From: Flavobacterium sp. 20NA77.7
GTDB taxonomy: Bacteria; Bacteroidota; Bacteroidia; Flavobacteriales; Flavobacteriaceae
Direction of reading: 5' to 3'
Assembly: GCF_031326205.1 (NCBI RefSeq)
Contig: NZ_CP133721.1
Coordinates: 2,046,001 to 2,110,000 of the forward strand
Length of the DNA: 64,000 nucleotides
Part shown: piece by piece, positions 17,612-27,200 of the stretch
Position numbering within the stretch: position 1 is the first letter of the stretch
How the letters are laid out: each line of letters starts with the position of its first letter
The notes under the pieces: model-generated
The model's input: the letters and a program-made list of their open reading frames with translations, nothing else
The model's database searches: none
Told to the model about the DNA's origin: nothing
Program-made: the position numbers and the translations under genes

Positions 17612-18214
17612 TTATCTTTTAATAGAGAATATTTCTCCTAATTTACTGTAATTAGAACCTGCTAAACGCGCGACAGGTTTGTATTTTTCTACATTTATTT
17701 TATGATTTTCCATCAAAATTGAATCGTCAATATGCATCGTAATTATTTTTCCAATGATAATACACGCGCCCCCATTTTGATGCTTTTCGATAAAATAATG
17801 ATGTACCATTTCGCATTCAAAATGCACCAAACTTTCTTTTACTCGTTTTGGTTTGATGTAAACGGATTCTATTGGTGTTACGTTTGCCAATTCAAATTCA
17901 TTTACATCAGCTGCTACAGATTGCGAAGTAGTATTCATTTGTTCAACCACATCTTCCGTAACTAAATTGACTACAAATTGCTGATTGGCAAGAATATTAT
18001 TCAACGTGTCTTTATTTTTATTTCCTGTTCGAACCGTTGAAAACATAATATGAGGCGGGTCTTCGCTAACGACATTAAAAAACGAAAACGGAGCTAAATT
18101 ATCAATTCCATTTTCATCGATTGTGGCTACCCAAGCGATAGGTCTTGGAATGACTGTTCCTGTCAATAATTTATATAAAGCCGAAGATTCGGTGTTTTGA
18201 ATGTCGAATTGCAT
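17612..18214 (-). CDS. Flavin reductase-like FMN-binding split-barrel protein (DIM6/NTAB family)
   Basis: 200 residues. The pattern GTVIPRPIAWVATIDENG, then APFSFFNVVSEDPPHIMFS, and the later VNLVTEDVVEQMN match the flavin reductase-like split barrel that binds FMN. It is the first gene of the aromatic operon, 40 bp before the monooxygenase. It could supply reduced flavin, although the FAD monooxygenase of this family normally takes NAD(P)H itself, so a separate redox step or an FMN-dependent rearrangement is also possible. A -7 box lies 23 nt upstream of its ATG, so this gene probably defines the operon start. The family is well supported and its role is inferred from position only. Confidence 0.88.
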   Translation of the reverse strand: MQFDIQNTESSALYKLLTGTVIPRPIAWVATIDENGIDNLAPFSFFNVVSEDPPHIMFSTVRTGNKNKDTLNNILANQQFVVNLVTEDVVEQMNTTSQSVAADVNEFELANVTPIESVYIKPKRVKESLVHFECEMVHHYFIEKHQNGGACIIIGKIITMHIDDSILMENHKINVEKYKPVARLAGSNYSKLGEIFSIKR

Positions 18215-18236
18215 GTTTCTTTTATTATAATCCTCT

Positions 18237-18244
18237 CAAAAATA
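18237..18244 (-). promoter_or_regulatory. -7 element of the aromatic-degradation operon
   Basis: TATTTTTG on the minus strand is an exact TAnnTTTG match 22 nt upstream of the first ATG (18214). No TTG is present at the expected -33 position, so an activator may be needed; no regulator gene is encoded nearby. Confidence 0.5.
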
Positions 18245-18330
18245 AGAGAAAAAAAGGATAAGAAACTAATTTAATCGCGGATTTTATTTCGTTTTTATTA
18301 AAATTTTTGGAAGTCTGTTAGGTTTATAGC

Positions 18331-18360
18331 AAAAAAAATCCCAAGAATTAAACTCGGGAT
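18331..18360 (-). terminator. Intrinsic terminator of the rimP-nusA-infB operon
   Basis: ATCCCGAG and CTTGGGAT (one G-T pair) flank a 6-nt loop on the minus strand, followed by eight T. It begins 7 nt after the infB stop codon. Confidence 0.85.
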
Positions 18361-18366
18361 TAGTTA

Positions 18367-21165
18367 TTATTTTAATTTTTTCTTTACTTCGACTTCGTGG
18401 AAACTTTCAATAATATCGTATTCCTTAATATCATTGTATCCTTTAATTTGCATACCGCAATCGTACCCTTTAGATACTTCTTTTACATCGTCTTTGAAAC
18501 GTTTTAAAGCGACTAATTCTCCTGTAAAAATAACAACACCTTCTCTAATTAGTCGGATTCTGTTGCTACGTATTACTTTTCCATCTGTAACCATACATCC
18601 AGCAATTGTACCAACTTTAGAAACTTTAAACAATTCTCTAATTTCGGCAGTACCTGTAATTTCTTCTTTTAATTCTGGAGAAAGCATACCTTCCATTGCA
18701 TCTTTTAAGTCATCAATAGCTGCATAAATAATAGAATAATTACGGATATCAATTTCTTCTTTTTCAGCTAATGCTTTTGCATTTCCAGCAGGGCGAACAT
18801 TAAATCCAATAATAATGGCATCTGAAGCAGACGCTAATAATACGTCAGATTCTGTAATTGCTCCAACTCCTTTATGTATAATATTAATTTGAATTTCTTC
18901 CGTTGATAATTTAGAGAATGAATCAGATAATGCTTCTACTGAACCGTCCACATCTCCTTTAAGAATTATGTTTAATTCTTTAAACTGACCTAAAGCAATA
19001 CGACGTCCAATTTCTGAAAGGGTAATATGTTTTTGTGTACGAACGGATTGTTCACGCATTAATTGTGTGCGTTTTGCGGCAATTTGTTTTGCTTCTCTTT
19101 CGTCTTCATATACATTAAACTTATCTCCTGCTGTTGGTGCTCCATCTAATCCAAGGATAGATACTGGTGTTGAAGGACCTGCTTCTTTTACAGTATGTCC
19201 TCTTTCGTCAAACATGGCACGGATTTTACCATGGTTTTTACCAGCTAAAAGGTAATCTCCAATTTTAAGTGTCCCTGCTTGTACCAAGATAGTAGAAACA
19301 TATCCGCGTCCTTTATCTAGCTGAGCTTCTACTACTGTTCCTTGTGCCGGTTTATTTGGATTTGCTTTTAATTCTAATATTTCGGCCTCTAATAATACTT
19401 TTTCTAAAAGTTCTGTAACTCCCATTCCCATTTTAGCAGAGATGTCATGAGATTGATATTTTCCACCCCATTCTTCCACTAAAAGGTTCATTGAAGCTAA
19501 TTTTTCTTTGATTTTATCAGGATTTGCAGTTTGTTTATCTACTTTATTTATAGCAAATATCATAGGAACTCCAGCTGCTTGGGCATGACTAATTGCTTCT
19601 TTTGTTTGAGGCATGATATCATCGTCTGCAGCAATTACAATAATAGCGATATCTGTAACTTGGGCTCCACGTGCACGCATGGCTGTAAAGGCTTCGTGAC
19701 CTGGTGTGTCTAAAAATGTAATTTTTTGACCTGCTTCTAAAGTTACACTATACGCGCCAATATGTTGTGTAATTCCTCCTGATTCTCCAGCAATTACATT
19801 TGCTTTTCTAATGTAATCTAACAAAGATGTTTTTCCGTGATCTACGTGTCCCATAACAGTTACGATTGGTGCACGATGTGTTAAATCTTCTGGATTATCT
19901 TCTATCACTTCGATATTTTCTTCAATATCTGTTGTAATAAATTGTACTTCATACCCAAATTCATCTGCAACAATAGTTAGTGTTTCTGCATCTAAACGCT
20001 GATTCATGGTAACCATTATGCCTAAAGACATACATGTTCCAATTACTTTTGTAATAGGCACATCCATCATAGTAGCAATTTCTCCAACCGTAACAAACTC
20101 GGTTACTTTTAAGATTTTGCTTTCTAATTCTTGTTGTAATTGTTCGTCTTCTGAACGTTGACGATGCGTATCTCTTTTATCTCTTCTATATTTAGCAGCT
20201 TTAGATTTATTACCTTTTCCTTGTAATCTTTCTAATGTCTCCTTAATTTGATTTTTAACTTCTTCTTCCGTAGGCTCAACTTTAGCTACAACTGGTTTTG
20301 GTCCTCCTTTTTTAAATCTATCATTTCCTCCTGCAAATGGTTTTCTTTGACCTCCTTGTTGTGTATTATTAGTAGCGCCTCCAGTATTTGGACCTGTGGG
20401 TTTTGTAATTCTTTTGCGTTTACTTTTGTTGTTATTCGCTCCAGCTTGATTTGCATTACCCGCCCCAGCAGGCTTACCATCTTTTTTAGGTTCTTCTTTT
20501 TTCTTTTTAGGCTTATTAAATTGAGATAAATCAATTGTTTGACCTGTAAAAGTAGCTCCTGAAAGTTTTTGATATTGGGTTTTTATTGTTTCATCAATTG
20601 GTGCACCCTCTTCTTGGGCAGTAGTTGTTTCTTTTTTCTTTTCTACTGAAGCTGGTGCCGAAACTTTTTTCGATTCAGTTTCTGTTTTTGGTTTTTCAGA
20701 AGGAGTTTCTGCTTTTACTTCTCCTGTTATGACGGTATTTTCAACAACTTTAGCTACAGGTTTTTCCGAAACATTTTTTTGTTCAGCAACTTCTCCTTTT
20801 TTTGGATTTAGCTCAATTTTACCAAGTGTTTTTGGACCTGTTACAGTGGCTTTTGCTTTAATAATTTCTTGTTTCTGTCTTTCATCTTCAGCGCGACGTT
20901 TTTCTTCGAGGTCTTTTTCGATTTCACGTTTAAGAGCTTCTTTCTCTTTTTTCTTTTCCTCACCTACTTCTTTAGAGGCTACTTTGTTCCCCTTATCAGC
21001 CGAAAAAGTACTGCATAAAACGTCATACTCCAATTGAGATATTTTTGCATTAGGACTGTGCTCAATAGTGTGCCCCTTGTCCTTAAGTGTTTCCACTGCT
21101 CTATCCAATGAAATATTAAATTCTTTTAAGACTTTATTAATTCGTATTGCTCTTTCTTCAGACAT
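18367..21165 (-). CDS. infB: Translation initiation factor IF-2
   Basis: 932 residues. It starts with an IF2_N-like helical module (about 1-60). A long charged and low-complexity linker, rich in Lys, Glu, Pro, Asn and Gly, follows to about 330, then a second IF2_N module and the GTPase domain: G1 GHVDHGKT, G3 DTPGHE and G4 NKVD. Domains II-IV follow to the end. IF-2 brings initiator tRNA to the 30S subunit and promotes 50S joining. It is the third gene of the rimP-nusA-infB operon, 82 bp after nusA, and ends at an intrinsic terminator. The repetitive linker produces long spurious reading frames on both strands. Confidence 0.98.
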   Translation of the reverse strand: MSEERAIRINKVLKEFNISLDRAVETLKDKGHTIEHSPNAKISQLEYDVLCSTFSADKGNKVASKEVGEEKKKEKEALKREIEKDLEEKRRAEDERQKQEIIKAKATVTGPKTLGKIELNPKKGEVAEQKNVSEKPVAKVVENTVITGEVKAETPSEKPKTETESKKVSAPASVEKKKETTTAQEEGAPIDETIKTQYQKLSGATFTGQTIDLSQFNKPKKKKEEPKKDGKPAGAGNANQAGANNNKSKRKRITKPTGPNTGGATNNTQQGGQRKPFAGGNDRFKKGGPKPVVAKVEPTEEEVKNQIKETLERLQGKGNKSKAAKYRRDKRDTHRQRSEDEQLQQELESKILKVTEFVTVGEIATMMDVPITKVIGTCMSLGIMVTMNQRLDAETLTIVADEFGYEVQFITTDIEENIEVIEDNPEDLTHRAPIVTVMGHVDHGKTSLLDYIRKANVIAGESGGITQHIGAYSVTLEAGQKITFLDTPGHEAFTAMRARGAQVTDIAIIVIAADDDIMPQTKEAISHAQAAGVPMIFAINKVDKQTANPDKIKEKLASMNLLVEEWGGKYQSHDISAKMGMGVTELLEKVLLEAEILELKANPNKPAQGTVVEAQLDKGRGYVSTILVQAGTLKIGDYLLAGKNHGKIRAMFDERGHTVKEAGPSTPVSILGLDGAPTAGDKFNVYEDEREAKQIAAKRTQLMREQSVRTQKHITLSEIGRRIALGQFKELNIILKGDVDGSVEALSDSFSKLSTEEIQINIIHKGVGAITESDVLLASASDAIIIGFNVRPAGNAKALAEKEEIDIRNYSIIYAAIDDLKDAMEGMLSPELKEEITGTAEIRELFKVSKVGTIAGCMVTDGKVIRSNRIRLIREGVVIFTGELVALKRFKDDVKEVSKGYDCGMQIKGYNDIKEYDIIESFHEVEVKKKLK

Positions 21166-21247
21166 ATATTGTATTTTGCTAAAATTTAGTTGTTGTGTTG
21201 TCTTTATTTCCTCAAAGGTAATTATTTATTCTGTTTTTTTTAAGAAT

Positions 21248-22489
21248 TTAGCCTTCAAGCTCTTCTTTTAACACTCTAATTACATCTAAAATTGTTTCTT
21301 CTTCAAGATCTGTTCTTCTAACCAAATCATCTACATCTTGATCTAAAATACTTCTTGCAGTATCTAAACCAATTTTTTCAAATTCTTCAATGATCCACTC
21401 TTCAATTTCGTCTGTAAATTCTCTTAATTCTACATCATCCTCCTCTTCTACAATTCCTTCGCGAATGACATCTAATTCATAACCTGTTAACTGACTCGCT
21501 AATTTTATGTTTTGACCATTACGTCCGATTGCTTTTGAAACTTCTTCAATTTTCAAGAATACTTCTGCTTTTTTGTTTTCTTCATCAATTTTTACAGAGG
21601 AAACTTTTGCAGGACTTAATGCTCTTGTTATGTATAATTGTGTGTTGTTTGTGTAATTAATTACGTCGATATTTTCATTTCCTAACTCGCGAACTATACC
21701 GTGAATACGTGAGCCTTTCATACCCACACAAGCACCCACAGGGTCAATTCTATCGTCATAAGAATCTACGGCTACTTTTGCTTTTTCACCTGGAATTCTA
21801 ACTACTTTTTTTACTGTGATTAATCCGTCGAAAACTTCTGGAATTTCTTGTTCAAATAATTTTTCTAAGAAATCTGGAGCAGTTCTTGACATAATTATTT
21901 GAGGCTTATTTCCTTTTAATTCTACACTTTCAATAATTCCACGAACATTTTCACCTTTTTTAAAGAAATCATTTGGAATTTGTTTGTCTTTTGGTAAAAC
22001 AATTTCATTTCCATCGTCGTCCATTAATACTACCATTTTTGGTCGCACATGATGCACCTCAGCGGTATAAATATCTCCTATTAAATCTTTAAATTGTTTG
22101 TAAAGATTTGTATTATCATGCTCATGAATTTTTGAAATTAAATTTTGGCGTAAAGCTAAAATAGCTCTTCTTCCTAAGTCAATTAATTTCACTTCTTCTG
22201 AAACATCTTCACCTACTTCAAAATCTGGCTCAATTTTTCTTGCTTCTGACAATGAAATTTCGGAATTTTCGTCTTCCACTTCTCCATCTGCAACAACGAC
22301 TCTATTTCTCCAAATTTCCATATCTCCTTTATCAGGGTTTATGATAATGTCAAAATTTTCATCTGAACCATATTTTTTCTTCAAAGCATTTCTAAACACA
22401 TCTTCTAGAATTGCCATAAGGGTAACTCTATCTATAAGTTTATCGTCCTTAAACTCTGAAAATGATTCAATTAATGCAATATTCTCCAT
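21248..22489 (-). CDS. nusA: Transcription termination/antitermination factor NusA
   Basis: 413 residues: an N-terminal RNA polymerase-binding domain (about 1-125), an S1 domain (about 130-200), then two KH domains, with GACVGMKGSRIHGIVREL in KH1 and AIGRNGQNIKLASQLTG in KH2. An acidic C-terminal tail (VEEEDDVELREFTDEIEEW) replaces the two AR repeats of E. coli, as is usual outside proteobacteria. NusA binds the elongating polymerase and strengthens hairpin terminators. It lies 11 bp downstream of rimP. A terminator-like hairpin in the operon leader makes autoregulation by NusA plausible. Confidence 0.98.
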   Translation of the reverse strand: MENIALIESFSEFKDDKLIDRVTLMAILEDVFRNALKKKYGSDENFDIIINPDKGDMEIWRNRVVVADGEVEDENSEISLSEARKIEPDFEVGEDVSEEVKLIDLGRRAILALRQNLISKIHEHDNTNLYKQFKDLIGDIYTAEVHHVRPKMVVLMDDDGNEIVLPKDKQIPNDFFKKGENVRGIIESVELKGNKPQIIMSRTAPDFLEKLFEQEIPEVFDGLITVKKVVRIPGEKAKVAVDSYDDRIDPVGACVGMKGSRIHGIVRELGNENIDVINYTNNTQLYITRALSPAKVSSVKIDEENKKAEVFLKIEEVSKAIGRNGQNIKLASQLTGYELDVIREGIVEEEDDVELREFTDEIEEWIIEEFEKIGLDTARSILDQDVDDLVRRTDLEEETILDVIRVLKEELEG

Positions 22490-22500
22490 GATACGCTATA

Positions 22501-22968
22501 TTAAAATGATATTAGTACTATTGATTCTTTTATTTCTCCATATGGTAAACGTACTGTTTTCTCAACTGTTTCTTTTCCTTTACCAATTTTTTTTGGCTCT
22601 CTTGCTTTCCAAGAAAAAGTAGCCGCTTCGTCATCTGCATCTGTCAAAAGCGCTTCAATTTCTTCATTTGAAATTGTTTTAACCTTTAACTTCCTTCCTA
22701 TATTTTTTTTATATTGTCTTACAAATTTTAATGGACTAGACACTCCCGCTGAAGCCACTTCTAAAGAAAAATCCAATTCTTCTTTATCTAATTCTTGTTC
22801 AACCGCTCTACTGATTGTAATGCAATCTTGAAGATTAACACCACTGTCTCCATCAAGCGTAATAATGATTTTATTATTCTCAGAAACAGATAGTTCAATT
22901 AAAAATAACTGCTCATAATCTGCAAGCACAGCGTCTAATATGTTTTTTACTTTGTCTTTCAATGTAAT
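22501..22968 (-). CDS. rimP: Ribosome maturation factor RimP, with an unusual start codon
   Basis: 155 residues if translation starts at the ATT codon at 22968-22966, so the protein reads (M)TLKDKVKNILDAVL, matching the MTFKEKVK start I recall in Flavobacterium RimP. A TTG at 22962 would also work. The longest frame starts at a GTG at 22986, but that codon lies inside a strong GC-rich hairpin and adds residues not seen in relatives. The body has the RimP N domain (ISRAVEQELDKEELDFSLEVASAGVSSPL) and the SH3-like C domain (GRKLKVKT). RimP helps assemble the 30S subunit. It is the first gene of the rimP-nusA-infB operon. The gene call is firm; the start is not. Confidence 0.93.
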   Translation of the reverse strand: MTLKDKVKNILDAVLADYEQLFLIELSVSENNKIIITLDGDSGVNLQDCITISRAVEQELDKEELDFSLEVASAGVSSPLKFVRQYKKNIGRKLKVKTISNEEIEALLTDADDEAATFSWKAREPKKIGKGKETVEKTVRLPYGEIKESIVLISF

Positions 22969-22974
22969 TTCTAT

Positions 22975-23000
22975 AAAAAGAGGCACGCAATGCGTGCCTC
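22975..23000 (-). terminator. Terminator-like attenuator in the rimP-nusA-infB leader
   Basis: Two perfect 10-nt arms (GAGGCACGCA and TGCGTGCCTC) are separated by one base, and TTTTT follows on the minus strand at 22979-22975. The hairpin stands alone as the most GC-rich sequence in the leader. It lies between the operon promoter (23030-23062) and the likely rimP start (22968 or 22962), so transcripts must read through it. This suggests premature termination control. Confidence 0.75.
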
Positions 23001-23029
23001 ATTATTTGTTTGATTACTAAATAACTGCG

Positions 23030-23062
23030 CAAATATAAACATTTTTTTTTAAAATGGAACAA
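23030..23062 (-). promoter_or_regulatory. Promoter of the rimP-nusA-infB operon
   Basis: On the minus strand TTG (23062-23060), a 22-nt spacer and TATATTTG (23037-23030) fit the Flavobacterium consensus. The transcript would start near 23023, giving a leader of about 55 nt that contains the attenuator hairpin. Confidence 0.7.
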
Positions 23063-23151
23063 AATATGATTTTTTAAGATTTTTAAACAATTGTTAAAAT
23101 AATTTTTGTAACTTTATAGTGTAGAAATTTACAAATCAAAATTAAATACTA

Positions 23152-23976
23152 ATGAAAACTATTTTAGTCCCTACAGATTTTTCAAAACATGCCGAATATG
23201 CTTTAAAAGTAGCTGCTCAAATCGCAAAAAAAAATAACGGAAAAATTATTATCTTACACATGTTAGAGTTGTCAACATCTGGAAATGATGCTTTGTCAAC
23301 CGCACATGACATACCAGAATTAATGTTTTTCAAGAATGCCGCTGTAAATAAATTAGAAGAATTGCAAGAATCTTCTTATTTGAATGGTATTGATGTTTCA
23401 AGTGTTGTCCAATTTCATATGGCCTTTACAGGTATTATTGAAAATGCCGAAAAGCATCATGTAGATTTAATTGTTATGGGTTCGCATGGCGCAAGTGGTT
23501 TCCAAGAAATGTTTATTGGATCTAATGCTGAAAAAGTGGTTAGAAACTCAACAATACCTACACTCGTAATCAAAAAAGAAGAAGAAACATTCAAAGCAGA
23601 TAGTTTAGTATTTGCCTCTGATTTTTCCGATGAAATTAAAAAACCTTTTGCAAAAGTTATTGAATTTGCGAAGAGTTTTAACTCACATATTAAATTGGTT
23701 AACATTTCAACGCCAAATAATTTTTCGCCTTCAAGAGTTGCAGAAAAAAGAATGCAAGAATTTATTGCCGAATTTGATTTCCAAAACTATTCTACACACA
23801 TTTATAATGATTTAAATGTAGAGAAAGGAATTTTACATTTTGCCAAAGATTCGAATTCTGATATAATAGGTATGTGTACACATGGAAGAAAAGGATTAGC
23901 GCATTTTTTCAATGGAAGCATCTCTGAAGATTTAGTAAACCACTCTAAAAGACCTGTTATTACATTCAAAATATAA
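23152..23976 (+). CDS. Universal stress protein with two UspA domains
   Basis: 274 residues made of two tandem UspA domains, about 1-143 and 148-274. Each ends in a nucleotide-binding motif: GSHGASGFQEMFIGSNAEKV in the first and CTHGRKGLAHFFNGSISE in the second, both with the G-x2-G-x9-G(S/N) pattern of ATP-binding Usp proteins. It begins MKTILVPTDFSKHAEYAL, a typical start. Such proteins are cytoplasmic and help cells in stress or growth arrest. It stands alone and ends before a bidirectional terminator shared with tRNA-Gln. Confidence 0.93.
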   Translation: MKTILVPTDFSKHAEYALKVAAQIAKKNNGKIIILHMLELSTSGNDALSTAHDIPELMFFKNAAVNKLEELQESSYLNGIDVSSVVQFHMAFTGIIENAEKHHVDLIVMGSHGASGFQEMFIGSNAEKVVRNSTIPTLVIKKEEETFKADSLVFASDFSDEIKKPFAKVIEFAKSFNSHIKLVNISTPNNFSPSRVAEKRMQEFIAEFDFQNYSTHIYNDLNVEKGILHFAKDSNSDIIGMCTHGRKGLAHFFNGSISEDLVNHSKRPVITFKI

Positions 23977-23993
23977 ACTGAAAGTTATAAACT

Positions 23994-24022
23994 AAAAAAT
24001 CCCGCTTTTGGCGGGATTTTTT
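23994..24022. terminator. Bidirectional terminator between the Usp gene and tRNA-Gln
   Basis: ATCCCGC and GCGGGAT arms with a 5-nt loop are flanked by six A and six T, so the structure works on both strands. It follows the Usp stop by 17 bp and the tRNA 3' end by 1 bp. Confidence 0.88.
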
Positions 24023-24023
24023 G

Positions 24024-24094
24024 TTGGTCCACAAGGACTCGAACCTTGAATGACGGTACCAAAAACCGGAGTGTTACCATTACACCATGGACCA
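24024..24094 (-). tRNA. tRNA-Gln (anticodon TTG)
   Basis: A 71-nt cloverleaf can be folded on the minus strand. The acceptor stem is TGGTCCA/TGGACCA with discriminator A. The D arm contains TAATGGTAA, the anticodon loop TTTTGGT reads UUG, and the T arm is CAAGG-TTCGAGT-CCTTG. The anticodon stem has one mismatch at its base (C-U). The 3' CCA is not encoded (CAA follows), so it must be added after transcription. Confidence 0.93.
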
Positions 24095-24115
24095 ATTATT
24101 TTGTAATTGCGAGTG

Positions 24116-24145
24116 CAAATGTAACACATATTTTATTTCCTGCAA
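24116..24145 (-). promoter_or_regulatory. Promoter of tRNA-Gln
   Basis: TTG (24145-24143), a 19-nt spacer and TACATTTG (24123-24116) on the minus strand match the consensus. The start would be near 24110, about 15 nt before the mature tRNA. Confidence 0.72.
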
Positions 24146-24233
24146 ATTTTTATTTAAAAATTTTTTTAAGAAAAAATTAATTGGTATTCTGTACAATAAA
24201 TAGTTTCTTTGTAGTGTTAAAACAGAGTTTATT

Positions 24234-27200
24234 ATGATGTCATTTAATTACAATAAGTGGAATACAATATTAGGTTGGACAGCATTTACCGTTGCATTAA
24301 TTACCTATACTTTAACCGTAGAACCTACAATGAGTTTTTGGGATTGCGGAGAATATATAGCCACTGCTGCCAAACTTGAAGTAGGACACCCTCCTGGTGC
24401 ACCTTTATTTCAAATGATAGGTGCTTTTTTTGCTATGTTTGCCGCTAGTAAAGAACACATTGCACTGATGGTTAACATGACTTCTGTATTTTCGAGTGCC
24501 TTTACTATTTTATTTATGTATTGGTCATTAACAAAAATCATCAAAAAAATTGCTACACATAAAACAGAATGGAATGATAATATAGGTAAAATAACTTTAG
24601 GCGCATCCTTAATAGCTGCTCTTTCTTATACCTTTACAGATAGTTTTTGGTACAACGCTTCTGAAGCCGAAGTATATGCTATGGCATCTTTATTCATTGC
24701 CATTTTATTTTGGCTAGGCTTAAAATGGGAAGAAAACATAGAAAACGAACGAGGCAATAAGTGGTTAATCTTAATTTCACTAGTCATTGGCCTTTCATTT
24801 GGGGTTCATTTCATGGCTCTTTTAACTATTCCGTCAATTGGGCTGTTATACTACTTTAAAAAACACAAAAACATTACCGTAAAGGGTTTTATTATTGCAA
24901 ACGTTGTAATTGTTGCTATTCTATTATTCATTTTTAAATTATTATTACCTTACACATTGGCCTTTTTTGCAAAAACAGAGATTTTCATGGTAAACAAAAT
25001 TGGATTACCTTTTAACTCTGGAACTATTTTTGCTTTTTTACTAATTATTGGTTTTTTCTATTTTGGCTTAAATTATACTAAGAAAAAAGGACTCACTTCA
25101 TACAACACCTTATTGCTTTGTACTTTATTTGTACTTATAGGATTTTCAACTTGGATTATGCTGCCTATTAGAGCAAATTCGAACATTAATATTAATGAAA
25201 ACAAACCAAGTGATGCTGCTGAAGTATTAGCCTACTACAACAGAGAACAATATGGCGAACAAAAACTATTTTATGGTTCTCAATATTCGGTTATGTTTTC
25301 TGGATTAGACAAAGAAAATCCATATCAAGACGATAAGCCTAATTATGAAAGAGATTCCAAAACAGGTAAATATATTATTACGAATAATTTTAAGAATGCT
25401 AAACAAAATTATGACGGAGCACACAACACCATTTTACCAAGAATGTGGAGTGAAGAGCATGCTAAAAATTATATGATATTTACTAAACCTCTTGAGTTTA
25501 GAATTGACCCAGAAGCTTTTGTTGATGAAGAAACAGGGGAAATGAATGAAGAACAAATGGGGCAAATGACCGAAATTGCATCTGATTTTAGAAAAGCTTA
25601 TAGTGAAAAAAAGGTGGACTTAGACGGCTATCTGGAGTTTTTAAAAACGTATGGTGATTATTTGATTGTAGAAAAACCGACAATTTCAGATAATCTTCAG
25701 TTTATGTTTGAATATCAATTTGGCTACATGTATTTCCGTTATTTAATGTGGAATTTTGTAGGAAGACAAAATGATTTACAAGGTAACTATGAAAGTTTGG
25801 AAGGAAATTGGCTGAGTGGAATTCCATTTGTTGACAACTGGCTACTAGACAATCAAAATGAACTGACTAGTGATATGAAAAATAATAAAGGAAGAAACAC
25901 CTATTTCTTTTTACCATTAATTTTAGGCCTAATTGGAATGTATTTTCATGCAAAACACGAATGGAAATCGTTTTATGTTTTGCTTGTATTATTCTTATTC
26001 ACAGGATTAGCCTTAAAAATTTATTTGAACGAAAGACCTTTTGAACCAAGAGAACGAGATTATGCTCTAGTAGGTTCGTTCTATGTATTTGCTATGTGGA
26101 TAGGTGTAGGCGTGTATGCTATTTATCAATATGTATTGAAGTATATTTCGCCAAGAGTTGCTCTACCGGCCGTATTAGCCGCAACACTTCTTGCTTCTCC
26201 AATTTTGTTAGCTTCAGAAAATTGGGATGATCATGATCGTTCTGGAAAATATACAGCTGTAGCTATGGCAAAAGCATATCTCGATTCTTGTGATAAAAAT
26301 GCTATTTTATTTACAATTGGAGACAATGACACTTTCCCTCTATGGTATTTACAAGAAATTGAAGGATATAGAACAGATGTTAGAATTGTAAACACTAGCT
26401 TGTTAGCAACAGACTGGTATATAGATGAAATGAAAATGAAGTCAAATGCATCTGAACCTTTACCTATTTCTTTTGAACATAGTGATTATGTAGGAGACAA
26501 ACGTAATTATTCACTATTTATTGAAAAAACAAAAGATACTATTGATTTAAATTTAATGTTAGATTTCTTAAAGGATGATCGATCTAAAAGAGAAATGAAT
26601 AATGGTCAATTTGTACATTATTACCCAAGTGACAATATTAAAGTAAAAGTTGACAAGAACACTATTATTAAAAACAAAGTTGTTTCTTCAAAATACTACA
26701 AAGACATTGTACCAGAAATTAAAATGAGATTAAAAGGTGGGGCATTATATAAAAACAGATTAATGATGCTGGACATTTTCAATCAAAATAACTGGAAACG
26801 TCCTATTTACTTCTCTCCAGGAAGTTTTGGTGCTGATGACTATATTTGGATGAAAGAATACCTGCAATTAGACGGCATGGTCTATAAACTAGTACCTATA
26901 AAAACTCCTATTAATGAAGAAAACCCTTATGAGTTAGGTTACATCGATTCTGACAAAATGTATAACAATGTAATGCGTTGGGAATGGGGTAATTCGGGTA
27001 GTTCAAAGATTTATCACGACCCAGAAACTCGTAAAAATGCGCTTTCTTACAGAGGCAACCTATCTCGATTAATGGAAGTGTTAATTGAAGAAAAGAAATT
27101 TGACAAAGCGCAAAAAATCATCAATATAGCGATGAAGAATTTGCCTATTGATTATTTTGAATACTATACTACAGTAGAACCATTTGCTGAAGGCTATTAC

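Noticed and set aside
20286..20534. 82-codon minus-strand frame inside infB
   Set aside because: It is a shifted frame of the low-complexity Lys/Gln-rich linker of IF-2 and has no start context of its own.
22980..23000. GAGGCACGCA palindrome as a terminator for the Usp gene or as an operator site
   Set aside because: The T-run is on the minus strand only and the Usp gene starts downstream in the other direction, so an operon leader attenuator explains it better.
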